Shown here: piece by piece, positions 35,581 to 47,588 of the stretch
How positions within the stretch are numbered: the first letter of the stretch is position 1
Layout: every line of letters starts with the position of its first letter
NCBI RefSeq assembly: GCF_038096175.1
Contig: NZ_CP151099.1
Location: 7,356,001 to 7,420,000, forward strand
Source of the DNA: Nostoc sp. UHCC 0302
Lineage (GTDB): Bacteria; Cyanobacteriota; Cyanobacteriia; Cyanobacteriales; Nostocaceae
Direction of reading: 5' to 3'
DNA: 64,000 nt
Notes under the pieces: model-generated
The model's database searches: none
Told to the model about the DNA's origin: nothing
What the model saw: only the letters and a program-made list of their open reading frames with translations
Position numbers and translations under genes: made by a program

Positions 35581-37539
35581 ATGGGAAAAGTTATTGGGAT
35601 CGACTTAGGCACTACTAACAGTTGCGTCGCAGTTTTAGAAGGTGGTCAACCACTTGTAATTGCCAGTTCTGAAGGTGGACGAACGACTCCTAGTATTGTG
35701 GGATTTGGTAAGAGTGGCGATCGCTTGGTCGGACAATTAGCAAAGCGTCAAGCTGTAACCAATGCCGAAAACACAATATACAGTATAAAAAGATTCATCG
35801 GTCGTCGTTGGGAAGACACTGAAGTAGAACGCGATCGCGTACCTTATAAATGTGTTAAAGGTCGAGACGATACCGTTGATGTCCAAATTCGCGGACAAAA
35901 TTACACTCCCCAAGAACTTTCCGCGATGATCCTGCAAAAGCTAAAACAGGATGCAGAAAACTTTTTGGGTGAAACTGTAACTCAAGCAGTGATCACCGTA
36001 CCTGCGTATTTTACAGATGCCCAAAGGCAAGCCACTAAAGATGCTGGCACTATTGCCGGACTAGAAGTCCTACGGATCATCAACGAACCAACAGCTGCTG
36101 CCTTAGCTTTTGGCTTGGAAAAACAAGACCAAGAGCAGCTTATTTTAGTATTCGACTTGGGAGGCGGTACTTTTGACGTATCCATCCTTCAACTTGGCGA
36201 TGGAGTTTTTGAAGTTAAGGCGACTTGTGGCAACAACCACTTGGGTGGAGACGACTTTGATAACTGTGTTGTCCGCTGGATGATTGAACGCTTTCTAGAA
36301 CAAGAAAAAATCGACCTCTCCCCAGATAAAATGGCACTGCAACGCCTGCGCGAAGCAGCGGAAAAAGCAAAAATTGAACTCTCCAGTATGGTGAATACCT
36401 CTATCAACTTGCCATTTATTACCGCTGATAATACAGGCCCTAAACATCTGGAGATGGAACTCAGCCGGGCTAAATTTGAAGAGCTTTCAGCCCGTTTAAT
36501 TGAAGGTACTATTGAACCGATGATCCAAGCGCTCAAAGACGCGGATCTCAAACCACAGAATATAGAGCGGATTATTTTGGTGGGTGGTTCTACTCGCATT
36601 CCCGCAGTCCAAAACGCTCTAATCAAGTTTTTTAATGGCAAAGCTCCTGATCGCTCTGTCAATCCTGATGAAGCTGTAGCATTAGGAGCTGCTATCCAAG
36701 CTGGTGTGCTTGGTGGGGAAATTGATAATCTCTTACTGTTGGATGTCACCCCCCTGTCCTTGGGAATTGAAACTTTAGGAGAAGTGTTCACTAAAATTAT
36801 TGAACGCAACACCACAATTCCCACCAGTAAGTCACAAATATTTTCTACAGCAGTTGATGGACAAACCTCGGTAGAGGTTCACGTTCTCCAAGGTGAACGG
36901 GCTATGGCAAGGGATAATAAGAGTCTCGGCAAATTTTTGCTGGCAGGAATCCCTCCATCTCCCCGTGGCGTACCTCAAATTGAAGTATCTTTTGAAATCG
37001 ATGTTAACGGCATCCTGAAAGTTTCTGCTCAAGATAAAGGCACAGGTAGAGAGCAGAGTATCAGGATTACCAATACAGGTGGCTTAAGTACTAATGAAGT
37101 CGAACGGATGCGGCAAGAAGCCGAATTGTTTGGTGAAGAAGACAGAAGACGCAAAGAACTGGTTGAACTTAAAAACCAAGCAGATAATCTGTTGTTCAGT
37201 TACGAATCTACTTTGAAGGATAATGGCAGTCTCATCGGCGAACAGATAAAAGTCATAGCAAGTGAAAAAGTTTCACAACTCCAAGCTGCAATGACAGACT
37301 CTAGCATTTCCACAATTGAGTTTAAGCAGCGCTTAGAAGACTTCCAACAAACTCTGTTTGCCATTGGTGCCGATGTTTATAACCGCGCTAATAGCCAAAA
37401 TGATGAAGTTGAAGAAGGTTCAGGAAGTTACTTGTCCTCGGAACCAGACTCACCCATGAACGGCACACTCATACCACAATTCAATTTTGATTTTGACGAA
37501 GAAAATACTGCACAGGCAGATTACGAGGCAATAGATTAA
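35581..37539 (+). CDS. dnaK: Hsp70 chaperone DnaK
   Basis: A 652-residue Hsp70. The ATPase domain starts [18 protein letters not shown] and includes [34 protein letters not shown] and [13 protein letters not shown]. The substrate-binding domain follows from about 390 ([20 protein letters not shown]). The C-terminal tail is acidic ([18 protein letters not shown]) and does not have the standard EEVD-like end. It forms a machine with GrpE and DnaJ encoded alongside. Cyanobacteria carry several DnaK paralogues; which class this is cannot be decided by eye. Confidence 0.96.
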   Translation: MGKVIGIDLGTTNSCVAVLEGGQPLVIASSEGGRTTPSIVGFGKSGDRLVGQLAKRQAVTNAENTIYSIKRFIGRRWEDTEVERDRVPYKCVKGRDDTVDVQIRGQNYTPQELSAMILQKLKQDAENFLGETVTQAVITVPAYFTDAQRQATKDAGTIAGLEVLRIINEPTAAALAFGLEKQDQEQLILVFDLGGGTFDVSILQLGDGVFEVKATCGNNHLGGDDFDNCVVRWMIERFLEQEKIDLSPDKMALQRLREAAEKAKIELSSMVNTSINLPFITADNTGPKHLEMELSRAKFEELSARLIEGTIEPMIQALKDADLKPQNIERIILVGGSTRIPAVQNALIKFFNGKAPDRSVNPDEAVALGAAIQAGVLGGEIDNLLLLDVTPLSLGIETLGEVFTKIIERNTTIPTSKSQIFSTAVDGQTSVEVHVLQGERAMARDNKSLGKFLLAGIPPSPRGVPQIEVSFEIDVNGILKVSAQDKGTGREQSIRITNTGGLSTNEVERMRQEAELFGEEDRRRKELVELKNQADNLLFSYESTLKDNGSLIGEQIKVIASEKVSQLQAAMTDSSISTIEFKQRLEDFQQTLFAIGADVYNRANSQNDEVEEGSGSYLSSEPDSPMNGTLIPQFNFDFDEENTAQADYEAID

Positions 37540-39757
<2,218 letters not shown>

Positions 39758-39761
<4 letters not shown>

Positions 39762-40891
39762 AAGGGGAAAGTTTTGCTGCTTCTGGACAGTTATTGGGTA
39801 CGGTGCTGGCCGTGCAGGCTAATTTTTACCGAGTACAGATGGATCAAGAGGATGGAGAGCAGGGAAGCAGGGGAGCGGAGGAGAAAAATGAAATAAATGC
39901 TCCTTTGCCTCTGTGCCTCTCTGCGACTCTGCCTCCTGTTCTGCTTTGTACCAGAAGAACACGCCTGAAAAAAATCGGGCAACAGGTCATGGTAGGCGAT
40001 CGCGTAGTCGTAGAAGAGCCAAATTGGACTGAAGGACAAGGGGCAATCGCTAATGTTTTACCCCGCCACAGCCAATTGGATCGACCAGCGATCGCGAATG
40101 TTAACCAAATTCTATTGGTATTTGCTGTAGCTGATCCGCCTCTAGAACCTTACCAATTGAGCCGATTTTTGGTTAAAGCTGAGTCTACAGGCTTGGATGT
40201 GCTTTTATGCTTGAATAAAAGTGATTTAATTTCACAACAAGTGCAGCAGCAAGTTAGCGATCGCCTGCTCGCTTGGGGCTATAAACCGCTATTTATTAGC
40301 GTTAAAAATGATATAAATACCGAGGAAGTAGTCGGTTATCTGAGTAATAAAATTACTGTAATTGCTGGGCCTTCTGGCGTAGGTAAATCTAGCCTGATCA
40401 ATGGGTTGATTCCCGATGCTAACCTGCGAGTGGGAGAAGTTTCTGGCAAACTAGCTCGTGGTCGTCATACCACCCGCCATGTAGAATTATTTGAATTGCC
40501 AAGTGGTGGTTTACTGGCAGACACTCCCGGCTTTAATCAACCTGATCTGGATTGTACTCCAGAAGAATTAGTACACTATTTTCCAGAAGCAAGAGAACGT
40601 TTAGCAGTTGCTAAGTGTCGGTTTAGCGATTGTCTGCACCGAGATGAGCCTGAGTGTGCTGTGCGGGGAGATTGGGAACGCTATCCACATTATTTGGAAT
40701 TTTTGGACGATGCGATCGCCTATCAAACTCATCTGCACCAACAAGCAGATCCCGAATCTACAATGAAGTTAAAAAGCAAAGGCAAAGGGCAGAGTCAATA
40801 CGAACCCAAGTTAGAAAGTAAAAAATATCGCCGTATTTCCCGCAAGACTCAGTTACAAGACTTGCAGGAATTATATCGGGATGAAGAATAA
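39758..40891 (+). CDS. rsgA: Ribosome small-subunit GTPase RsgA with repeat insert
   Basis: A 377-residue circularly permuted GTPase that helps mature the 30S subunit. Motif order is G4 (CLNKSDL, about 158), G1 (GPSGVGKSSLINGL, about 207), G3 (DTPGFNQPD), then a C-terminal zinc-binding segment (AKCRFSDCLHRDEPECAVR). In the N-terminal OB fold, residues about 31-61 (starting EDGEQGSRGAEEKNE) break the normal strand order and are encoded by a purine-rich then pyrimidine-rich repeat. The gene overlaps the TusA-like gene by 4 bp and converges with a gene ending 8 bp beyond it. Confidence 0.93.
39848..39943. repeat. Repeat inserted in frame within rsgA
   Basis: The first half is GGAGAGCAGGGAAGCAGGGG-like and the second is GCCTCTGTGCCTCTCTGCGA-like, so the two halves are roughly complementary and could pair. 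It adds about 31 codons without a stop. Confidence 0.8.
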
Positions 40892-40899
40892 AGAAGACT

Positions 40900-41163
40900 T
40901 TACTTTGTCGCTGGCTTTACCAGAGGATCAGCTTTTTGGGCGATCGGTGCAGCGCTCATCTGGCTGCAAGTCTTGATCCAAGATGTAACTGTTCGGGTTT
41001 CTGGGTTGCGGGAATCACAGGTTTGCGAGTTTAAGGGCTGATTGGCAAACTCTGGATTAGCACTTACCCGCAGTATAGCAATCGGTACTGTCACTCCAAA
41101 AGCAACCATCAATCCTATCCAGCCCAAGATGTATCGGTGCATCCTGGTAGTTGAATTTTGCAT
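40900..41163 (-). CDS. Unrecognised small membrane-anchored protein
   Basis: An 87-residue protein when started at ATG 41163 (MQNSTTRMHRYILGWIGLMV). A longer frame from 41325 would overlap the upstream gene by 148 bp and is unlikely. It has one membrane helix (about 11-33) and a soluble tail with two Cys residues (SQTCDSR and IKTCSQM) that could form a disulfide. It is the last of three membrane-protein genes on this strand and lies 14 bp after the middle one. I do not recognise the family. Confidence 0.65.
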   Translation of the reverse strand: MQNSTTRMHRYILGWIGLMVAFGVTVPIAILRVSANPEFANQPLNSQTCDSRNPETRTVTSWIKTCSQMSAAPIAQKADPLVKPATK

Positions 41164-41177
41164 CACAATTAACACTC

Positions 41178-41645
41178 CTACATCAACGACAGCCAAGGGA
41201 ACAACGGATGCCACGCCATAGCTGTTGCCAGCGTGAACAACCCAAACAGACAAACTAATAAAGTCCGCGGCTTTACCTGCCGATGCTTCAATATCTGATG
41301 CAGCAATGCCCAACTCACCCACCAACCGATAAAAAACATCATTTCCTTACCCGCATAGTTTTCTAGGTTGCCCCACATCGGGTCAGGGTTCATCGCCCCT
41401 GGAATCCAGCGACCCATCTGAATCACAATCTGATTGTTTGATTTAGAAAGCTCGGCAAAGTGGTGAGTTGCCATCATCGCAACGGCTCCCAATCCGCCGC
41501 TAATTAGGGCAGCGGCAGCGGGGCCAGAAACGGTGGGTGGAGCAGATGAACCGGCATGAAGTCCTTTGGGAAACTGCTTAAACTCGTTCCAGAAGCGAGT
41601 GTAAATTGGCTTACTCCCTACGGGTTGAACCAGAGGTTTTGGCAT
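41178..41645 (-). CDS. Unrecognised three-helix membrane protein
   Basis: A 155-residue protein with membrane helices near 43-65, 98-118 and 128-150. Histidines sit at helix ends (MMATHHFAEL, ALLHQILKH, AWHPLFPWL) and there is a conserved-looking loop GRWIPGAMNPDPMWGNLENY. I briefly considered PsaL because of the size, but the sequence does not fit. It is the middle gene of the three-gene membrane operon, 58 bp after the first. Clustered His and Trp suggest, but do not show, metal, haem or quinone binding. Confidence 0.7.
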   Translation of the reverse strand: MPKPLVQPVGSKPIYTRFWNEFKQFPKGLHAGSSAPPTVSGPAAAALISGGLGAVAMMATHHFAELSKSNNQIVIQMGRWIPGAMNPDPMWGNLENYAGKEMMFFIGWWVSWALLHQILKHRQVKPRTLLVCLFGLFTLATAMAWHPLFPWLSLM

Positions 41646-41703
41646 GATAGATTTTCCTAAATAAATTGAAATTGCCCCTGTTTGGGCTGGAGAAGATACT
41701 GAA

Positions 41704-42339
41704 CTAGAGGGCGTGGACTTTGGCGATCGCTAGCCCTGATACCAAACCTCCCATTGCAAAAAACATCATGCCCATCAAAGCTACACAGGTTGCTGTCAGT
41801 ACCGGACGATTTTGCTTATCTAAAATAGAGTCGCTGTAGTGCCATAAAATCCAGGTACAGGCGACCCCCAGCGGCAGCGTAAACAGACAGCTAAATTCGT
41901 GGAACTCCATGAAAATGTATTGAACTAGAGGCGTGTTCGCCTTCAGCCAAGCCCGCGCCCCACCATAGGCAATGTTTGCTCGGTAACGGGTGTAAGCGAT
42001 ATTACCCGTAAAGACGCCAAGGGTAGTGATTACGGTAGACCAAAAGGTTAAGGTTCGCATTTGGGGCAGCACTTTGCTAGATCCCCGCAGTAAGGGAAAT
42101 GCCAGATGTCCTGTGTAGGCCACCACTATTGTGGTTAGTACGGCACTGAAACTGTGGATTGTTCCTAGCGATCGCTGCCACGGACTGGGGTGAAGTAAAT
42201 TGACCAATGGCAAAAACAAGAACAAGCCCCCAGAGAGAATCGCCAAGCCATAGACACTGACGGTGGCAATATCTAGCTGTCTAGGAAACTCAGGGGAAAC
42301 GCTTTTTGACTCTAGTGATTGAAATTTGGACTCTTGCAT
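41704..42339 (-). CDS. Unrecognised five-helix membrane protein
   Basis: A 211-residue protein with hydrophobic segments near 25-48, 57-82, 98-118, 148-168 and 182-205. Histidines are placed in or near helices (GTIHSFSAVL, VAYTGHLAFP, FMEFHEFSCLF, ILWHYSD). Their spacing is reminiscent of cytochrome-b-like proteins but matches no signature I know. It heads the three-gene run 42339-40900, whose promoter would lie in the long gap upstream. Function is unknown. Confidence 0.7.
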   Translation of the reverse strand: MQESKFQSLESKSVSPEFPRQLDIATVSVYGLAILSGGLFLFLPLVNLLHPSPWQRSLGTIHSFSAVLTTIVVAYTGHLAFPLLRGSSKVLPQMRTLTFWSTVITTLGVFTGNIAYTRYRANIAYGGARAWLKANTPLVQYIFMEFHEFSCLFTLPLGVACTWILWHYSDSILDKQNRPVLTATCVALMGMMFFAMGGLVSGLAIAKVHAL

Positions 42340-43507
42340 AGATAAACTCGAATTGAATTTTAGATTTTGGATCTTGGTGTATTAAACTTCCAACAGAACC
42401 GACCCCAGTCTGCGAGCGATCGCTGATCATTCAGCATCAAGCAAGCTTCTGAGGATATGGATGTAAATAGTGCCAAAGTAATTGACATTATTTAGATTCA
42501 ATTTCTTGATAAAAAACTCAATATTTTCGCAAGACGAATTTCATAAAGCACAAAATTTGACACACTAATGCATCAATTACAATGTGCTTTGAGCATAATT
42601 CTTAAGCGCAAAAGCTTTATTGGTTCAATTAGTAACTCTTGAGAGTTAATCCTAACTATCACTTTTGAGACAATACAGCTCATTGAGAACTAGTGTCAAT
42701 AGCTCAAATAAAATTTTTACGTAATATCCTTGTTGTCAAGTGAAAAAAGTAATAAATATATTTTTAAGCTGAAAATTTTTGAAATTATTATTGCCAGATC
42801 ATCTCATCACTTTTGGATTTAAGTTTTGTGATTGCGTAGCGTTAGCGAGTGATCTCTCAAGAGACACCTATGTTTTAATCGTAAAAAGCAATTTTTGTCA
42901 ATAGTAATGATGACAAAAATATCAACTTCCTTAAGTATCTAATTAAGGATTATACTGAGTCTTTCGAGCAAGGGATGAATAGATATAGGAGTGAAAATGA
43001 CGTAGGCACAATTTATGAATTGTACCTACCAAGAATTTCGGGCAACGCATAATTAATTCACCAGATGTCCAAAGATGCTTTTAAATATGACGTGTAAACA
43101 AAAAGCGGCTTGCCTTTGGGATCGCTAGCTTTAAAATTATGTTTTCTACCCTGATTTGCAGTATGAACACTTTTAAGTATTATTACTTGTTCAAAAATTG
43201 TTTATGACCTTAATCTGTTACTAATGCTCTTGAACTGTCCTCGCCCAAGGGAAGCTACCGTGTACACACAAGTATAGGCCACAGCTGAGTAAGTATTTTC
43301 AATACAGGCTTATACAATAAGCAAATAAGCAGGTTTTATAACTAGTTAACAACAAGACAGGGGCATGGGCATAACATTGTTGTGTTCACACACACTATAT
43401 TTAACTCAATTGAAAACTCCTCTTACAATCCCCATAAAGTCTTAAAATATTGTTAATTTCTGCCAAATCCTCCACCTTCAACTTACAAGTACCACCCCAG
43501 AATCATT
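42340..43507. other. 1.17-kb gene-free region with a perfect hairpin
   Basis: AT-rich DNA between divergent genes with no frame of 60 codons or more. It contains a repeat piece near 42835-42850 (GCGTAGCGTTAGCGAGTG) and a perfect stem-loop at 42891-42920 (ATTTTTGTCA, 10-nt loop, TGACAAAAAT). Promoters for the GH57 gene and the membrane operon must be here. A small RNA is possible but not shown. Confidence 0.6.
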
Positions 43508-45097
43508 ATGGCTATTGGCTACGTTGCGCTCGTACTCCATGCACACCTGCCCTTCGTTCGTCACCCAGAAAGTGACTACGTGCTGGAGGAAGAATGGCTT
43601 TATGAAGCTATCACTGAAACTTATATTCCGTTATTAAAAGTATTTGAAGGCTTAAAGCGAGACGGCATCGACTTTAAAATCACGATGAGCATGACACCTC
43701 CCTTAGTGTCAATGCTCCGCGATCCTTTGTTGCAAGAACGTTACGACGCACACCTAACCCAATTAGAAGAACTTATAGAACTGGAGGCAGAGCGTAATAC
43801 CCATAATGGGCATATTCGTTATTTAGCTGAACATTACGCTACTGAATTCAACGAAGCGCGTCAGCTATGGGAACGCTATAACGGTGACTTGGTGACAGCT
43901 TTTAAGCAGTTCCAAGATAGTAACAATTTGGAGATCATAACTTGCGGCGCTACTCACGGCTATTTGCCACTGATGAAGATGTATCCGCAAGCTGTCTGGG
44001 CGCAAATTCAGGTAGCTTGTGAACACTATGAGGAAACCTTTGGACAAGCACCCAGAGGCATTTGGTTACCAGAATGTGCATATTATGAAGGTGTAGAGCG
44101 GATGCTAGCAGATGCTGGGATACGCTACTTCCTGACTGATGGGCATGGCATCCTTTACGCCCGTCCCCGTCCTCGTTTTGGCACTTATGCCCCCATTTAT
44201 ACGGAAAGTGGTGTTGCTGCCTTTGGTCGAGATCATGAATCTTCTCAACAAGTATGGTCTTCTGAAGTGGGCTATCCAGGTGCAGCCGAGTATCGGGAAT
44301 TTTACAAAGATTTGGGCTGGGAAGCAGAATATGAGTACATTAAGCCCTACATCATGCCGAATGGTCAGCGTAAAAATACAGGGATTAAGTATCATAAAAT
44401 TACTGGGCGTGGCTTAGGGCTTTCAGATAAAGCACTCTATGATCCCTACTGGGCTAGAGAAAAAGCAGCAGAACACGCTGCTAACTTTATGTATAATCGA
44501 GAACGCCAATCAGAACACCTTTATGGCATAATGCAGCGCCCGCCGATTATCGTTTCGCCCTACGATGCAGAGTTATTTGGACATTGGTGGTATGAAGGGC
44601 CTTGGTTTATTGATTACCTATTCCGTAAGTCATGGTATGACCAAGGAACTTATGCAATGACTCATTTAGCAGATTATTTACGGGCAGAACCAACGCAGCA
44701 AGTATGCCGTCCTTCACAGTCGAGTTGGGGTTACAAGGGATTTCACGAATATTGGTTGAATGAGACAAATGCCTGGATTTATCCCCACTTGCACAAAGCT
44801 GCTGAACGGATGATTGAAATCTCGCAGCTAGAACCAGAGGATGAATTGGGATGGCGAGCATTGAACCAAGCAGCGCGGGAATTGCTCTTGGCACAATCTT
44901 CTGACTGGGCCTTTATTATGCGGACGGGAACAATGGTTCCTTATGCTGTTAGACGGACGCGATCGCACCTGATGCGATTTAACAAGCTCTACGAAGACGT
45001 TAAAATCGACAAAATTGACAGCGGTTGGCTGGAAAAAGTTGAATTAATGGACAATATCTTCCCCAATATTAACTATCGCGTCTATCGTCCTTTATAA
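43508..45097 (+). CDS. GH57-family glycoside hydrolase, probable 1,4-alpha-glucan branching enzyme
   Basis: A 529-residue cytosolic enzyme of family GH57. It has HAHLPFVRHPE (11-21), the nucleophile region GIWLPECAYYEG with Glu189, and the acid/base region SPYDAELFGHWWYEG with Asp353. Glu189 and Asp353 lie close to the positions of the catalytic pair in archaeal GH57 branching enzymes. The C-terminal helical domain (about 420-529) is also typical. A role in forming glycogen branches is likely; 4-alpha-glucanotransferase activity is the alternative. It stands alone and is followed by a terminator. Confidence 0.88.
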   Translation: MAIGYVALVLHAHLPFVRHPESDYVLEEEWLYEAITETYIPLLKVFEGLKRDGIDFKITMSMTPPLVSMLRDPLLQERYDAHLTQLEELIELEAERNTHNGHIRYLAEHYATEFNEARQLWERYNGDLVTAFKQFQDSNNLEIITCGATHGYLPLMKMYPQAVWAQIQVACEHYEETFGQAPRGIWLPECAYYEGVERMLADAGIRYFLTDGHGILYARPRPRFGTYAPIYTESGVAAFGRDHESSQQVWSSEVGYPGAAEYREFYKDLGWEAEYEYIKPYIMPNGQRKNTGIKYHKITGRGLGLSDKALYDPYWAREKAAEHAANFMYNRERQSEHLYGIMQRPPIIVSPYDAELFGHWWYEGPWFIDYLFRKSWYDQGTYAMTHLADYLRAEPTQQVCRPSQSSWGYKGFHEYWLNETNAWIYPHLHKAAERMIEISQLEPEDELGWRALNQAARELLLAQSSDWAFIMRTGTMVPYAVRRTRSHLMRFNKLYEDVKIDKIDSGWLEKVELMDNIFPNINYRVYRPL

Positions 45098-45108
45098 GCA
45101 AAAGTAGT

Positions 45109-45142
45109 AGGGTGGGTAAATAATACTCACCCTAATTTTTTA
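45109..45142 (+). terminator. Rho-independent terminator after GH57 gene
   Basis: AGGGTGG-type arm (45109-45115) pairs with TCACCCT (45127-45133), followed by AATTTTTTAT. Confidence 0.8.
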
Positions 45143-45346
45143 TATAGTTGGTTGAACATTTTTATTAAGTTAAATTGGTTTTCTAGAGCTAGCTAACTAA
45201 AACGCGATCGCCATGACTGGGAGGTTGTGAAATCACCAGGAATTTTAAATCAGAGTTGCCTTAATTCAGTATTTGATGAAAAATATTAGGGGGTACTTCT
45301 ACGCCTTGCTGTTGAGAAATAACTTGGCGATTACCATCAATATATA

Positions 45347-45373
45347 AAAAAGACAGGCTTTTTGCCTGTCTTA
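45347..45373 (-). terminator. Rho-independent terminator of petC-petA
   Basis: Read on the minus strand, AGACAGGC and GCCTGTCT form a stem around AAAAA, followed by a TTTTTTATAT tail. It starts 24 bp after the petA stop. Confidence 0.88.
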
Positions 45374-45396
45374 TAAAGAATGATTTAGCAAAGAAT

Positions 45397-46398
45397 TTAG
45401 AAATTCATTTCAGCAGCTTGAACTTTTTCAACCTGCTTCTTCTTCAGCACTAGCATAACTTGAGCCAACATCACAAGAGCGATAAAGGCAATCAAACCTT
45501 TAACTCTGCCGGCGTCTTGCAGTACAATTTCTGTATCATGTTGACCGAATCCACCAACGTTTGGATTACTGGTCAAAGCATCACCAGCCTTGACTGCTTG
45601 TCCTTCGGCAACAATCAATTCTGGCCCAGCAGGAACCGTATCAACAACAACATCACCAGATTCAGGTTGGATGTTTACTTGATATTTGACGTTACCATCT
45701 TCATCTTCCTCTTTGGCAATCTTGGAAATTGTGCCAGTAGCGGAAGCGTTGTAAACTGTGTTGTTGCTCTTTTCGCCAGTGGGGTAGACTTGTCCGCGTC
45801 CTCGGTTACCACCTGCGTGAACTGAATATTTCCCGAAGTGGATATTTTTATCGGTTGCGGGGTTTGGCGAAAGAACTGGAAAGACTATTTCCTGATACTG
45901 TTCGCCAGGTAGTGGCCCAACAATGACGATGTTGTCTTTTTGTTCACTGTAAGTTTGGAAGTAAGTATCGCCAACTTCTTCTTTAAGTTCTTCAGGAATC
46001 CGGTCTTCGGGCGCAAGCTTAAAGCCTTCAGGTAGCATCAACACAGCCCCGACGTTCAAACCCGTTTTAGAACCATCGGCACCAACTTGCTGCACGCTGG
46101 TATCGTAAGGAATTTTCACTACAGCTTTAAATACAGTGTCAGGTAGCACCGATTGAGGAACTTCTAGTTCTGTTGGTTTTGCTGCTAAGTGGCAGTTGGC
46201 ACAAACAATCCGCCCAGTCGGTTCACGGGGAGTTTCGGGATAGGTTTGCTGCGCCCAGAAAGGATAGGCAGCAGCTGTTTGCGGAAGCGCTAAATCGCTG
46301 GTGAAGTAAAATGTCACAGTTGCGATCGCTATGAGCAATGTTTTTACAATTACTCTAAAACTGCGAGTTAACCTCGCTGTTGCACAAGCATTTCTCAT
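45397..46398 (-). CDS. petA: Cytochrome f, cytochrome b6f complex
   Basis: A 333-residue precursor of cytochrome f, which passes electrons from the Rieske protein to plastocyanin or cytochrome c6 in the thylakoid lumen. A signal sequence runs to AAA44; mature Tyr45 begins YPFWAQQ and its amino group is the axial haem ligand. The c-type haem site is CANCH (Cys66, Cys69, His70). The C-terminal anchor is [20 protein letters not shown]. It follows petC by 112 bp on the same strand. Confidence 0.98.
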   Translation of the reverse strand: MRNACATARLTRSFRVIVKTLLIAIATVTFYFTSDLALPQTAAAYPFWAQQTYPETPREPTGRIVCANCHLAAKPTELEVPQSVLPDTVFKAVVKIPYDTSVQQVGADGSKTGLNVGAVLMLPEGFKLAPEDRIPEELKEEVGDTYFQTYSEQKDNIVIVGPLPGEQYQEIVFPVLSPNPATDKNIHFGKYSVHAGGNRGRGQVYPTGEKSNNTVYNASATGTISKIAKEEDEDGNVKYQVNIQPESGDVVVDTVPAGPELIVAEGQAVKAGDALTSNPNVGGFGQHDTEIVLQDAGRVKGLIAFIALVMLAQVMLVLKKKQVEKVQAAEMNF

Positions 46399-46434
46399 CT
46401 CTATAAGGACTATGATTCTCTGAGGGATTGGTTA

Positions 46435-46505
46435 TTAGTCATTAGTCATCAGTCATCAGTCATTAGTTCTTCGTTCTGAACTAATGACTACGGACACAAG
46501 GACAA
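46435..46505. repeat. Heptamer repeats between petC and petA
   Basis: Units of the type TTAGTCA/TCAGTCA (ATTAGTCATTAGTCATCAGT), followed by inverse units (ACTAATGACTACGGACACAA), fill nearly all of the petC-petA spacer. The two sets are complementary and can form a hairpin in the transcript. Confidence 0.8.
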
Positions 46506-46510
46506 AAGAA

Positions 46511-47050
46511 TTAAGCCCACCAAGCTGGTTCGCCTGTGCGGAAGTCGGTTTCAGTCCAAGGAGTCAAGACGATTTTGTCGTCGTCTACTTTGGCATGAGC
46601 CAAAGGCAGAGAAAGTGGTGCAGGGCCGCGCACAACCTTGCCAGTTGCATCATACTGAGAACCATGACAAGGACATTTAAATTTGTTCTCAGCAACGTTC
46701 CAGGGGACGACACAACCTAAGTGCGTGCAGATGGCGTTAATACCATAATCTTTGATCGCCTCTTTGCTATCTACCACAATATAGGTAGGGTCACCCTTGA
46801 GTCCTTGAACTAGGGAGCGATCGCCTGCATTCCGGTTTTCTAGAAATTTACTGACACTAACATTGTTGCCTAGTTCGTCTTTTGCTGTTGTGCCACCACC
46901 AGCACCACCAGCAGCAGGTGGAATAAAATACTTGACAACGGGATACAATGCACCTAGAGCCACTCCAGTAACAGTCCCAAAAGTGAGCAAATTCATGAAT
47001 TGACGACGCCCCATATCTGGCACGTCTGCTGATTCAGAAAATTGAGCCAT
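46511..47050 (-). CDS. petC: Rieske iron-sulfur protein of cytochrome b6f
   Basis: A 179-residue Rieske protein, which takes electrons from plastoquinol. It has one N-terminal membrane helix (about 18-44) after the twin-Arg-like GRRQFMNLL, a flexible Gly-rich hinge (AAGGAGGGTT), and the 2Fe-2S ligands in CTHLGC (Cys108, His110) and CPCHG (Cys126, His129). Cys113 and Cys128 form the disulfide. It is the first gene of petC-petA and is divergent from a DUF3067 gene. Confidence 0.97.
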   Translation of the reverse strand: MAQFSESADVPDMGRRQFMNLLTFGTVTGVALGALYPVVKYFIPPAAGGAGGGTTAKDELGNNVSVSKFLENRNAGDRSLVQGLKGDPTYIVVDSKEAIKDYGINAICTHLGCVVPWNVAENKFKCPCHGSQYDATGKVVRGPAPLSLPLAHAKVDDDKIVLTPWTETDFRTGEPAWWA

Positions 47051-47279
47051 AATCTACGCGCTCTTTGTGTATTTTGTTAAGCATTTTGACAGGAGTACTA
47101 GTACTAGAGCAACTCTTGTCTGAGTCGAAATATTAATGCTTACGACAATGCCATACTTCTTTGTTTCAAGATATGTTTAGCATCTTTTCTCATAGCATTA
47201 CATTTCTTTATATCCTTATCATACTTGAGTTACGGAACTTAATATCATAACTAAATGTAAAATCTAATAGAGAAAAGCC

Positions 47280-47588
47280 ATGACAGGACAGGAATTACGT
47301 CAACTATTGATTGATAAGTGGGGATACTCCTACGATGTCCAGTTCCGGCGGACACAAGGGAAGATATTTCTGCAAGTAATGTGGAAATATTTAGAGCAAG
47401 CTTCTTTTCCTTTAAGTGAGACAGAGTACCAAGAGCATCTCGATAGCATCGCTAATTATCTTCATGCTTTGGGTGGCACAACACAAGTCAAAATATTTAT
47501 TACACAAACACGCGATCGCCCCCGGCTAGGCAAAGCTGTCAGCATTCCTCTAGATTTGGGTGAACGCGCTTCAGAATGGATGCTATGA
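47280..47588 (+). CDS. DUF3067-family protein
   Basis: A 102-residue soluble protein (MTGQELRQLLIDKWGYSYDV, VMWKYLEQASFPLSE, ITQTRDRPRLGKAVSIPLDL) matching DUF3067 of cyanobacteria and plants. It is divergent from petC with a 229-bp shared control region; this neighbourhood is common in cyanobacteria as I recall, so a link to b6f or thylakoid function is plausible. Function is not read from sequence. Confidence 0.82.
   Translation: MTGQELRQLLIDKWGYSYDVQFRRTQGKIFLQVMWKYLEQASFPLSETEYQEHLDSIANYLHALGGTTQVKIFITQTRDRPRLGKAVSIPLDLGERASEWML

Noticed and set aside
40900-41325. Long 141-codon version of the smallest membrane-operon gene
   Set aside because: The first 54 codons overlap the upstream gene out of frame. 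The ATG at 41163 starts a protein with a normal membrane helix 14 bp after the upstream stop.
41178-41645. Possible photosystem I subunit PsaL
   Set aside because: Size and three helices are similar, but the sequence lacks PsaL motifs and the neighbours are not photosystem genes.
42959-43500. tRNA or small structured RNA gene in the long gap
   Set aside because: I found no cloverleaf with a TTCGA-type loop or CCA end here, nor in any other gap of the window.
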